Under the pieces are notes generated by a model that was not told the origin of the DNA, did not search any database, and saw only the letters and a list, made by a program, of their open reading frames with translations. From Methanobacteriota archaeon (lineage in GTDB: Archaea > Thermoplasmatota > Thermoplasmata > Methanomassiliicoccales > Methanomethylophilaceae), in NCBI GenBank assembly GCA_023402275.1, contig JAEXCH010000019.1, positions 1 through 48,566 on the forward strand: a stretch of 48,566 bases of DNA. The letters run 5' to 3'. The number at the start of each line of letters is the position of its first letter. The first letter of the stretch is position 1. The position numbers and the translations under genes were made by a program. Positions 7,376-14,945 of the stretch are shown one piece after another.

Positions 7376-8425
7376 ATGTTCAGGCGCAATGAAAAGAAAG
7401 GCAACTATGCATACACCGTCGCCAGAGTAAAGGCCAAGAAGTCTCTCCTGATGGGCGAAGAGGATTACAACAAAATGCTGATGATGTCCGTACCGGAAAT
7501 ATCACGTTACATCAGTGAGACCGGCTACGGCAAGGAGATGACGGACCTGGCAACAAGGTTGTCAGGGATGAGTCTCCTTGAGCACGCCACGAACCTTAAC
7601 ATGGCGAAGGTCTTCAGCAGTATCCTCTCATCATCCACCGGAGAGCTCTATGATATGGTGGCCGCATATCTCACGAAGTGGGATATATGGAACCTCAAGG
7701 TCATACTCCGCGGGAAGTCATACGGCCTAGATGCCGAAGGCATCAGGGAGGACCTGGTTCCTGCCGGAAGTCTCAGCGCCGAATCTTTGGAAAAGCTGAT
7801 CTCTTTGGACTCAGATGATGACATCATAGCGAACTTCAGCAGGATGGCGCACATCAATCTCCCTCAGGAAGTGATCGCCGCATACAAAGCGAGCGGCAAC
7901 CTAGGGGAGATAGAGGACCATCTGGACAAGTTCCATTATGAGAGACTGATAGAGAGCATTGACCCGTCATCCAGACCATCCCGCCTCTTCCTTGATTACA
8001 TCAGGGAGGAAGTGGACATCAAGAACTTCGAGACGATCCTGAAGCTTAAGGCCGAAGGGATCTACGGCGAACCCGTCATGAAGTACATGATATCCGGCGG
8101 AAGAAGGATGGATAACAGGCTGCTCACCCAGCTCGCTAACGCAGAGAGTATGGAGTCAGTCATGTCAGAGGTATCCCAGCTCGAATTCTATGAGGAGATA
8201 AAGGACGCATTGGAGTCCAACAACCTCAGGGATGCCGTTTCAGGCATGAAGAGATTCGAGATGCAGAAAGCAAAGAAGTTCTCACACCTGTACCCGCTGT
8301 CGGTCGTTCCGATAATAGACTACATGATCCACAAGGAGAATGAGGTCAAGAACATCAGGGTGATCGCGAGGGGCACGGAGAGCGGATTGGATAGGGACAC
8401 TATCAAAGGATTATTGGTGATCTGA
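7376..8425 (+). CDS. atpC: A-type ATP synthase subunit C (central stalk base, d-like)
   Basis: The funnel-shaped helical protein that couples the central shaft (D, F) to the c ring. It is 349 residues, all-helical, with the family's N-terminal YAYTVARVKAKKSLLM and the repeated Trp/Ile-rich helical segments (TKWDIWNLKVILRGKSYG). The start is ATG 7376, 4 bp after atpE. Its stop overlaps the atpF start by one base (TGATG), typical of translational coupling for equimolar shaft subunits. Confidence 0.93.
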   Translation: MFRRNEKKGNYAYTVARVKAKKSLLMGEEDYNKMLMMSVPEISRYISETGYGKEMTDLATRLSGMSLLEHATNLNMAKVFSSILSSSTGELYDMVAAYLTKWDIWNLKVILRGKSYGLDAEGIREDLVPAGSLSAESLEKLISLDSDDDIIANFSRMAHINLPQEVIAAYKASGNLGEIEDHLDKFHYERLIESIDPSSRPSRLFLDYIREEVDIKNFETILKLKAEGIYGEPVMKYMISGGRRMDNRLLTQLANAESMESVMSEVSQLEFYEEIKDALESNNLRDAVSGMKRFEMQKAKKFSHLYPLSVVPIIDYMIHKENEVKNIRVIARGTESGLDRDTIKGLLVI

Positions 8426-8730
8426 TGGAAATCGCAGTAGTAGGCAGCGAGGAATTCGTATTGGGTTTCAGATTGGCTGGGCTCAAGCGTGTGTTCGTAG
8501 CTGACGAAAATAACTACCAGGATATGATCGGTGAGGCCATGTCCGATACCAACATAGGTATCCTGGCCGTTGATGCGGAGGATCTTAACTACCTGCCGCA
8601 CAACATCAGGACGAAAGTGCTCGATTCTATCCAGCCCGTGGTCGTACCAGTGGGCGGAGATGAAAGTGATCTTCGTGAGAAGGTCAAGAGAGCAATTGGC
8701 GTTGATTTATACAAAACAGAGGATGAATAA
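8425..8730 (+). CDS. atpF: A-type ATP synthase subunit F
   Basis: A small Rossmann-like subunit of the central stalk, 101 residues. It starts MEIAVVGSEEFVLGFRLAG, the family signature, and ends in a charged tail (EDE) that in homologues reaches into the head. Its stop is directly followed by the atpA ATG. Confidence 0.93.
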   Translation: MEIAVVGSEEFVLGFRLAGLKRVFVADENNYQDMIGEAMSDTNIGILAVDAEDLNYLPHNIRTKVLDSIQPVVVPVGGDESDLREKVKRAIGVDLYKTEDE

Positions 8731-10461
8731 ATGAGCACTGAAGGTGTAATTTACAGGGTCGCAGGTCCTGTGGTGACAGCAACCGGGATCATGCCCAAGA
8801 TGTACGATGTCGTACACGTGGGCAACGAAGGTCTCATGGGTGAGGTCATCAAGATCGTCGGCGACTACTCTATCATCCAGGTTTATGAGGATACTTCAGG
8901 CGTTAAGCCTGGAGAGCCGGTCACAAATACCGGGCTCCCTCTTGTCGCGGAACTCGGTCCGGGACTTCTGACATCCGTTTATGACGGTATCCAGAGGCCT
9001 CTCCCCGTGCTCAGGGACAAAATGGGGGATTTCATCTTCCGCGGAGTTTCCGCACCTGGACTCGACAGAGAGAAGAAGTGGGATTTCAAACCCACTGTCA
9101 AGAACGGTGAAGAAGTTGAGGCGGGACAGGTAATCGGTACCGTCATGGAAGGCCCTATGGTCCACAAGATCATGGTGCCTCCGACATTCAAGAAAGGAAA
9201 GATAAGCGGCATATCCGCAGGCAAGTACACTGTTGAGGAGGTCATAGCGAAGGTCGACGACCAGGAAGTGATCATGATGCAGAAATGGCCTGTCCGTGCA
9301 GCAAGGCCCGTTGCGGAGAAGTACCAGCCGGATATCCCGCTGGTCACCGGACTCAGGGTCCTGGATACCATGTTCCCCCTTGCGAAAGGTGGAGCAGCGG
9401 CGATCCCAGGTGCGTTCGGTACCGGAAAGACCGTTACCCAGCAATCCCTTGCCAAATACTCCAATGCGGAGATCGTGGTATACATCGGATGCGGTGAGAG
9501 AGGGAACGAGATGACCGAGGTTCTTACAGAGTTCCCGGAACTGATCGACCCGACCACCGGAGAGTCGTTGATGAACAGAACAGTTCTGATCGCCAACACA
9601 TCCAACATGCCCGTGGCGGCAAGAGAGGCATCTGTTTACACAGGTATCACGATCGCCGAGTACTTCAGGGATATGGGTTACGATGTATCGCTTATGGCCG
9701 ATTCCACCTCAAGGTGGGCAGAGGCCATGCGTGAGATCTCATCAAGACTTGAGGAGATGCCTGGAGAGGAAGGATATCCAGCATACCTCGCGGGACGTCT
9801 TTCTGAGTTCTACGAGCGTGCCTGCCGTGCAAAAGCACTCGGCGGGGACATCGGATCGATCTCGGTCATCGGTGCAGTATCGCCTCCTGGAGGAGACCTT
9901 TCTGAGCCGGTCACACAGAACACCCTGCGTATCGTGCGTGTGTTCTGGGCACTCGACACAAAGTTGAGGGAGAGGAGACACTTCCCGACCATCAACTGGC
10001 TGACATCATACACAATGTACGACAAACAGCTTAGGGACTGGTTCAAGCAGAATGTCGCAGAGGACTTCCCGGATCTCAAAGCATGGGCGATGCAGATCCT
10101 TCAGAGGGAATCAGAGCTCCAGGAGATCGTTCAGATGGTCGGATCGGATTCACTTCCGGACGAGCAGAAGATGACCCTCGAGATAGCGAAGATGATCCGT
10201 GAGATCTATCTCCAGCAGAATGCGTACCATCCGGTGGATGCCTATTGTCCGATAGGAAGGCAGTACAGGATGATGCAGCTGATCAAGAAATACTCGGACC
10301 TTGCGGACGATGCGCTTGCCGCAGGTGTCCAGGTAGATAAGATCGCTTACCTCCCGGTAAGGCAGAGATTCAACCAGGCCAAGTATGAGGAGAACGTCGA
10401 TGAGGAACTGGAAGCCGTATCCAAGGATATGGATGCACAGTTCGCCGGACTGGGAGCGTGA
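8731..10461 (+). CDS. atpA: A-type ATP synthase catalytic subunit A
   Basis: The nucleotide-hydrolysing and synthesising subunit of the A3B3 head, 576 residues, the usual length. The P-loop is GAFGTGKT at 227-234, followed by VTQQSLAKYSNAE and the GCGERGNEMTEVL segment with the catalytic glutamate. The non-homologous bulge region characteristic of A-type subunits is present at about 110-190 (PTVKNGEEVEAGQVIGTVME). Archaeal A subunits usually have GPFGSGKT; here Pro is Ala and Ser is Thr, closer to the eukaryotic V-ATPase GAFGCGKT. All other motifs are normal, so it should be functional. Confidence 0.97.
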   Translation: MSTEGVIYRVAGPVVTATGIMPKMYDVVHVGNEGLMGEVIKIVGDYSIIQVYEDTSGVKPGEPVTNTGLPLVAELGPGLLTSVYDGIQRPLPVLRDKMGDFIFRGVSAPGLDREKKWDFKPTVKNGEEVEAGQVIGTVMEGPMVHKIMVPPTFKKGKISGISAGKYTVEEVIAKVDDQEVIMMQKWPVRAARPVAEKYQPDIPLVTGLRVLDTMFPLAKGGAAAIPGAFGTGKTVTQQSLAKYSNAEIVVYIGCGERGNEMTEVLTEFPELIDPTTGESLMNRTVLIANTSNMPVAAREASVYTGITIAEYFRDMGYDVSLMADSTSRWAEAMREISSRLEEMPGEEGYPAYLAGRLSEFYERACRAKALGGDIGSISVIGAVSPPGGDLSEPVTQNTLRIVRVFWALDTKLRERRHFPTINWLTSYTMYDKQLRDWFKQNVAEDFPDLKAWAMQILQRESELQEIVQMVGSDSLPDEQKMTLEIAKMIREIYLQQNAYHPVDAYCPIGRQYRMMQLIKKYSDLADDALAAGVQVDKIAYLPVRQRFNQAKYEENVDEELEAVSKDMDAQFAGLGA

Positions 10462-10466
10462 GAACA

Positions 10467-11849
10467 ATGGCAAAAGCAAAAGTATCCAAAGAGTACAAGA
10501 CAGTCTCACAGATCGCCGGTCCTTTGGTCTTCGTCAAGAAGACGGAACCGGTCGGTTTCAAAGAGATGGTCAGCGTAAGGCTCACGGACGGATCGATGAA
10601 GAGAGGCCAGGTCCTTGATACATCGGATGACGTCGTGGTCGTTCAGATATTCGAAGGCACATCCGGTATCGACAGGGAGGCGTCAGTACGTTTCCTCGGA
10701 GAGACAATGAAGATGCCTGTTTCCAAGGACATGCTCGGAAGGGTATTGACCGGTGCAGGAGAGCCCCTCGACGGAGGAGCAAGGATCGTTCCTGAGAAGG
10801 AACTCGACATCGTCGGTGCAGCTATCAACCCGTGGGCAAGGGACAGTCCATCTGATTTCATTCAGACCGGAATATCCACTATCGACGGAATGAACACACT
10901 CGTCAGGGGTCAGAAACTTCCGATATTCTCGGGATCAGGTCTTCCCCACAATGAGATCGCCTTGCAGATCGCAAGACAGGCGAAGGTGCTCGGAGAGAAC
11001 GATGAGTTCGCCGTGGTGTTCATTGCTCTTGGTATCACGAACGAAGAGAAGCAGATGTTCATGAAGGAGTTCGAGAGGACCGGTGCATTGAAGAATGCAG
11101 TGGTCTTCCTGAACCTTGCGGACGATCCCGCTGTCGAGCGTATCGTCACACCCCGTCTGGGTCTTACCACGGCGGAGTACATGGCATTCGAACTCGGTAT
11201 GCAGGTTCTCGTCATCATGACAGACATAACCAACTATTGCGAAGCACTGCGTCAGGTCGGTGCGGCAAGGGAAGAGGTCCCCGGAAGACGTGGGTACCCC
11301 GGTTACATGTACACCGATCTTGCCGAACTATACGAGCGTGCCGGAAGGATCAAGGACAAGAAAGGTTCGATCACACAGATCCCCATCCTTTCAATGCCCG
11401 GTGAGGATATAACCCACCCGATCCCCGATCTATCAGGTTATATCACGGAGGGTCAGATAGTTCTGTCAAAGGAACTTCACCGTAACGGTATCTATCCCCC
11501 GGTGAATGTCTCCTCTTCCCTAAGTCGTCTGATGAACTCAGGTGTCGGAAAGGGTAAGACTCGTGATGACCACAAGGCAGTGTCGGATCAGTTGTATGCT
11601 TCATACGCAGAGGGTAAGGACCTTCGCGGTCTGGTCGCCATCGTCGGTAAGGACTCGTTGTCAGCAAAGGATAAGAAGCTCTTGGACTTCGCTGATCTGT
11701 TCGAGGACCGTATCGTCCGTCAGGGCATCGATGAGGACCGTACCATTGAGAGGACCTTGGACATCGCTTGGGAGATCATGAGGGAACTCGATATCGACCA
11801 GCTGACAAGGATCGACCGTAAGTACATAGAGCAGTACCTGCAGAAGTGA
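10467..11849 (+). CDS. atpB: A-type ATP synthase subunit B
   Basis: The non-catalytic nucleotide-binding subunit of the A3B3 head. With ATG 10467 as start it has 460 residues (MAKAKVSKEYKTVSQIAGP). A GTG at 10458 in the same frame would add three residues, but GGAG at 10453 is better spaced for the ATG. It lacks a Walker A lysine, as expected, having FSGSGLPHNEIALQIARQAK in that position. The EVPGRRGYPGYMYTDLAELY and SRLMNSGVGKGKTRDDH blocks are diagnostic. It follows atpA by 5 bp. Confidence 0.96.
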   Translation: MAKAKVSKEYKTVSQIAGPLVFVKKTEPVGFKEMVSVRLTDGSMKRGQVLDTSDDVVVVQIFEGTSGIDREASVRFLGETMKMPVSKDMLGRVLTGAGEPLDGGARIVPEKELDIVGAAINPWARDSPSDFIQTGISTIDGMNTLVRGQKLPIFSGSGLPHNEIALQIARQAKVLGENDEFAVVFIALGITNEEKQMFMKEFERTGALKNAVVFLNLADDPAVERIVTPRLGLTTAEYMAFELGMQVLVIMTDITNYCEALRQVGAAREEVPGRRGYPGYMYTDLAELYERAGRIKDKKGSITQIPILSMPGEDITHPIPDLSGYITEGQIVLSKELHRNGIYPPVNVSSSLSRLMNSGVGKGKTRDDHKAVSDQLYASYAEGKDLRGLVAIVGKDSLSAKDKKLLDFADLFEDRIVRQGIDEDRTIERTLDIAWEIMRELDIDQLTRIDRKYIEQYLQK

Positions 11850-11853
11850 TCCC

Positions 11854-12489
11854 ATGGGAAGCCAAGACATAACCCCGAACCGTTCAGTCCTTCTCGAACT
11901 TAAGAAGAAGATCAAACTGTCTCAGAGTGGATATAAGATCATGAAGATGAAGAGAGACGGTCTCATCATCGAGTTCTTCGAGGTCCTTGAGAAAGCAAGG
12001 AAGATGCGTGAGGGTGTCTCCTCTGACTACGAAGCGGCGATGGAGAAGATAACCATCGCACGTGCAGTGGAAGGAGAGATCGCCGTCAAGAGTGCGGCAT
12101 ATGCACTCAAAGCGGAACCAGAGGTCAAACTTGGCAGTAAGAGCATCATGGGTATGATGGTCCCCAAGGTGGAGGCCACGTCCATGCACACCAACATGAC
12201 CGAGAAGGGTTACGGTGTGATAGCGACGTCGGCATACATCGAAGAGGCGGCAATGGCCTTCGAGAAACTTCTCGACACATTGGTCCGTGCGGCCGAGATC
12301 GAGACCACCATGAAGAAACTGCTGGACGAGATAGAGAAGACCAAGAGAAGGGTCAACGCGCTGGAGTTCAAGATCATTCCTGAGCTTCAGGAGTCGGAGA
12401 GGTTCGTCAAATTCCGTCTCGAGGAGATGGAAAGGGAGAACACCAGCCGCCTCAAGCACATGAAGAAGAAAGGAGCGGTAACGGAGTGA
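11854..12489 (+). CDS. atpD: A-type ATP synthase subunit D (central shaft)
   Basis: The rotating shaft, equivalent to gamma. It is 211 residues, with two long antiparallel coiled-coil helices at about 10-75 and 130-205. The N-terminal NRSVLLELKKKIKLSQSGYK and the late KRRVNALEFKIIPEL are the family's conserved blocks. The start is 4 bp after atpB. Its last codons overlap a small downstream gene by 4 bp (GTGA), so the operon continues past the last canonical subunit. Confidence 0.94.
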   Translation: MGSQDITPNRSVLLELKKKIKLSQSGYKIMKMKRDGLIIEFFEVLEKARKMREGVSSDYEAAMEKITIARAVEGEIAVKSAAYALKAEPEVKLGSKSIMGMMVPKVEATSMHTNMTEKGYGVIATSAYIEEAAMAFEKLLDTLVRAAEIETTMKKLLDEIEKTKRRVNALEFKIIPELQESERFVKFRLEEMERENTSRLKHMKKKGAVTE

Positions 12490-12629
12490 GATCGTTCGAG
12501 GAACGCTGGGAATCCATAAGGGATGATCCGAAGAAACTGAAAAGGATCTTCACGGTCACATGGGTCGCAGCATACTCGATGCTCATTCTGGGTTTCGTTC
12601 TGATACTCTGGGTCTTCCTGACCAACTAA
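12486..12629 (+). CDS. 47-residue membrane protein at the end of the ATP synthase operon
   Basis: GTG 12486 overlaps the atpD stop by 4 bp and has GGAG about 8 nt upstream. The frame runs 47 residues to TAA at 12627. A charged N-terminal half (FEERWESIRDDPKKLKRIF) is followed by one long transmembrane helix (TVTWVAAYSMLILGFVLIL, then WVF) and a TN end. The overlap and the terminator directly after it show it belongs to the ATP synthase transcript. I do not recognise a family. An assembly factor or accessory subunit is a guess from position only. Confidence 0.7.
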   Translation: MRSFEERWESIRDDPKKLKRIFTVTWVAAYSMLILGFVLILWVFLTN

Positions 12630-12648
12630 ACAATTTTCTTCCAATAAA

Positions 12649-12675
12649 TGGGGGTTCCACCCCCAATTTTATTAA
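12649..12675 (+). terminator. terminator of the ATP synthase operon
   Basis: A stem TGGGGG/CCCCCA with loop TTCCA (12649-12665), followed by a T-rich tract (ATTTTATT). It lies 19 bp past the stop of the 47-residue gene. Confidence 0.75.
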
Positions 12676-13197
12676 AAATTCACAAAGCCACCGCTGTGAA
12701 AATGACTTTAATGTAGCCTATCAACGAAATAAACATGGAATTATATTGTTTTCTTCTCGCGTTCAAAGATGCATAATAAATTCGTTCTTAGACATCAAAG
12801 GCGTGTCAATTTCAAAGCGCAATACTATTCGCCAAAAGGTTCCGAAGTCTTTCCTCTCCATCATACGCCAATTGCACCGTGTCTATTCCATTCATGGGGT
12901 TATGTTGAAGAATGTCTCTGAATCTGTTTCCTCCGGATGACAAAGTATCTTCATAAAAGATTAATTACAACTCCCAATCCATTTAAATTCAGGGAGCCAG
13001 CCAGCTTTAATGATCAGAAGACGATAATGAACTTGATCTTTCGACGGTGTTTCTTGTTTGGCGGCTGAAAATACGAAAGGTCGACTTTATTCCTTTGTAC
13101 AGTATTTACCTTACCTTGATACGAGACATCAGTGTATCTTTTTCTCTGACTTATTGAATGTCAAACTCGGGTTGCATTAGTGTAACCTTTGGGCATA
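12676..13197. other. gene-poor stretch before the bacteriocin island
   Basis: About 520 bp with dense stops in most frames and no convincing start with ribosome site. One minus-strand frame of 49 sense codons (about 12805-12960) reads like protein but lacks a proper start; it may be a gene fragment. Base composition becomes more AT-rich here than in the ATP synthase operon, marking the left edge of the accessory island. Confidence 0.4.
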
Positions 13198-13206
13198 AAC
13201 ATATAA
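13198..13206 (+). promoter_or_regulatory. TATA box for the structured transcript
   Basis: AACATATAAT matches an archaeal TATA element. Its centre lies about 25 nt before the first hairpin at 13227, the expected distance to a start of transcription. Confidence 0.4.
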
Positions 13207-13226
13207 TGCCGTGTGACTTTCCATAA

Positions 13227-13445
13227 ACGGTAAAAAAACCGTCAGAGGCGTTATGCATGCCCATGGACTTGCCCAGGCATGCATATGGCACAGACGAAGC
13301 ACTGCAACCGAATGACTTGGGTTAAAACTCCTGTGGACCCAAGGGATTCAGAAACAAGTTTCCGAGAACCAATGTAGACAGCTCTCCTTTTTGATGAGGG
13401 GGTGGGTTGGAAACCTTAGGCTCCCATCAGCCTCCTCATGAATAT
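13227..13445 (+). ncRNA. candidate structured non-coding RNA
   Basis: About 220 nt without a usable reading frame but with a series of stem-loops: ACGGT/ACCGT at 13227-13242 with an A-rich loop; a perfect 10-bp stem TATGCATGCC/GGCATGCATA at 13252-13285; CTTGGGT/ACCCAAG at 13316-13343; a small GAAAC/GTTTC hairpin at 13351-13362; and an 8-of-9 stem at 13394-13402 with 13431-13439. A TATA-like element lies at the right distance upstream. It does not match my memory of RNase P, SRP RNA or tRNA. Another possibility is the end of a degraded IS200/IS605-type element with its guide-RNA region. The strand is chosen from the TATA position. Confidence 0.35.
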
Positions 13446-13491
13446 GTGCCATGCTCTCACTGAGTTATGGTTTTAACAAACCATTCTCTAT

Positions 13492-13968
13492 TTAATCTCT
13501 CACTTCATATCCATCCAATACCAATCCGAACCAACCCCAGTGTTCCCACAGTGACCAGCTTTTGCCCTTCGAATAATAATTGTCAAATGCAACTGTTGTA
13601 GCATTAACCATGCTTTGTGCTAAATTACCCGTAATGGCTCCAGCTATACAAAAAACAATACCGGCGGCCCAACCTATGGGCGTCAGACCGAGAGTACCTC
13701 CGATCAATAGACCATAATAAGCTGTAGTTGTGAATGCAGCAGCGGTTAATCCTGCCATTCCACACATTGTTACCATGCCATCCACACCAGAACATCGCAT
13801 TATATAATCCCAATGATCTCCATACACGCCTCCCGTTATGTATTCTATCTCATCATAGGTAATTTCTATACAATTGTCGGGCACTTCAAATCCTACTTGG
13901 ATTGCTTTTTTTGTCCTGTTCGGAATCCGAACGCTTACATTACGTCCATTTGATACACATGTTTCCAT
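13492..13968 (-). CDS. putative bacteriocin precursor with double-glycine leader
   Basis: From ATG 13968 the product has 158 residues. That ATG has a well-spaced GAGG (13976-13979); an earlier in-frame ATG at 13992 has none. Residues 1-47 form a leader ending EITYDEIEYITGG, the double-glycine cleavage site used by C39-peptidase ABC exporters. The predicted mature part is 111 residues. It has a short polar start with two Cys (RCSGVDGMVTMC), two glycine-rich hydrophobic segments with GxxxG spacing (GGTLG, GAITG), and a polar, Trp-rich C-terminal part (WSLWEHWGWFG). It is divergent from the exporter genes and AT-richer than housekeeping genes nearby. I recognise the architecture (class II bacteriocin-like), not a named peptide. 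Confidence 0.75.
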   Translation of the reverse strand: METCVSNGRNVSVRIPNRTKKAIQVGFEVPDNCIEITYDEIEYITGGVYGDHWDYIMRCSGVDGMVTMCGMAGLTAAAFTTTAYYGLLIGGTLGLTPIGWAAGIVFCIAGAITGNLAQSMVNATTVAFDNYYSKGKSWSLWEHWGWFGLVLDGYEVRD

Positions 13969-14040
13969 ATCTATACCTCGTTCATTCTTCATTCATTTTA
14001 AGGAAGTTATGTATATCTATTCTATATAAAATATATAAAT
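13969..14040. promoter_or_regulatory. divergent promoter of the bacteriocin island
   Basis: The 72-bp intergenic region is very AT-rich and contains overlapping TATA-like elements (GTATATCTA at 14011; TCTATATAAAATATATAAAT at 14021-14040). The minus-strand gene would have a short leader with its GAGG site. The plus-strand gene starts directly at 14041, about 26 nt after GTATATC and without a ribosome site, which fits a leaderless message. Confidence 0.5.
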
Positions 14041-14466
14041 ATGACTATCTCATTACTTCAATATGTGAAGAAAGTATCAGGACGGTTTAGTCTCAAAGGT
14101 TATTTAGCACTTTTATGTGGGTTTATTTTCTCCATTCTACTGACAATTTCATTTCTGGGGTCAATCCGTTATACTCCTCTTTTTTTATCCGCTGTGATCG
14201 GAATAGTATTGTTTATGATATATCGGCCATATCAAGGAAACTGGTTTAAAGACTGGATGGGAGAGTCGCGGCGCGAATTAACTTTTGGAATAATGTTTGG
14301 TTTGCTTTTTGGATCAATAAGATTGATATTAAATTATGGATCACAGAGTTATTTTTCAACAGGTGTTGGCATCATTGGGCTGTGTATGCTCATTGCTCTT
14401 TTTGTGAAGTGTTTAGAGAACCACAGGTCATATAAAAATGGGCAAAATGACGAATCGGGATCATAA
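14041..14466 (+). CDS. four-helix membrane protein, candidate bacteriocin immunity protein
   Basis: 141 residues with four predicted transmembrane helices (about 20-40, 45-62, 78-98, 105-123) and a polar C-terminal tail (KCLENHRSYKNGQNDESGS). It has no homology I can name. It is the first gene of the plus-strand unit, divergent from the precursor. Class II bacteriocin loci normally contain a small, poorly conserved membrane immunity protein next to the precursor, and this is the best candidate. The ATG at 14041 has no ribosome site, so translation is probably leaderless. Immunity is inferred from position and topology only. Confidence 0.65.
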   Translation: MTISLLQYVKKVSGRFSLKGYLALLCGFIFSILLTISFLGSIRYTPLFLSAVIGIVLFMIYRPYQGNWFKDWMGESRRELTFGIMFGLLFGSIRLILNYGSQSYFSTGVGIIGLCMLIALFVKCLENHRSYKNGQNDESGS

Positions 14467-14483
14467 ATGTTATGGGAGCGGAA

Positions 14484-14942
14484 ATGGTGCCAGAGATTGT
14501 CGTTAAAAATGGAAAGTTTTTGATTGCTAAACAAGTAATTCTAATACCCGCAGATAACATTACCAATCTGGGTGTACTCATTGAATCTTCAATAACTAAG
14601 CTAAAAGCATATGGTTTGTCTCCTACAGGGCCACCAATTATTTGGGAAAAAATTGATTTTGATGGAAAGGCAGTCATCTTAGGGAGAAAAATAATTCTAC
14701 AGTGTTCCGGAAATGCATCAAAGATTCCGACCGGATTTGAGCGAAAAGAAAGGCTCAAGATCGGCCCATGCATTTATACACGATTTATAGGCAAAGAAGA
14801 AAATGCAATATATGCTTCTCAGAAAATTTCTGTTTATGCATATGAAAATGAAATAGGGTTAAAAAAAGAGAGCTACACGGTCTATGTCAAAAAAAATAAT
14901 GATATGGCAACAATAGATTTATTTGTGCCATTGGAGGATTAA
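14484..14942 (+). CDS. stand-alone GyrI-like (effector-binding) domain protein
   Basis: 152 residues from ATG 14484, chosen because GGAG lies 6-9 nt upstream; an ATG at 14472 overlaps that site. The sequence follows the GyrI/AraC effector-binding pattern: YGLSPTGPPIIWEK early, a central RKIILQCSG strand, then LKIGPCIYTRFIG, and the terminal SYTVYVKKNND with IDLFVPL. Such domains bind small amphipathic molecules, alone or fused to regulators; SbmC/GyrI protects against microcin B17. No DNA-binding domain is attached. Lying between the candidate immunity gene and the exporter genes, it may take part in self-protection or peptide handling, but that is inference. Confidence 0.65.
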   Translation: MVPEIVVKNGKFLIAKQVILIPADNITNLGVLIESSITKLKAYGLSPTGPPIIWEKIDFDGKAVILGRKIILQCSGNASKIPTGFERKERLKIGPCIYTRFIGKEENAIYASQKISVYAYENEIGLKKESYTVYVKKNNDMATIDLFVPLED

Positions 14943-14945
14943 ACT

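Noticed and set aside
12805..12960. Minus-strand open stretch of about 49 codons reading like a protein fragment
   Set aside because: It has no start with a ribosome site and no recognisable motif; mentioned only as a possible relic in the intergenic entry.
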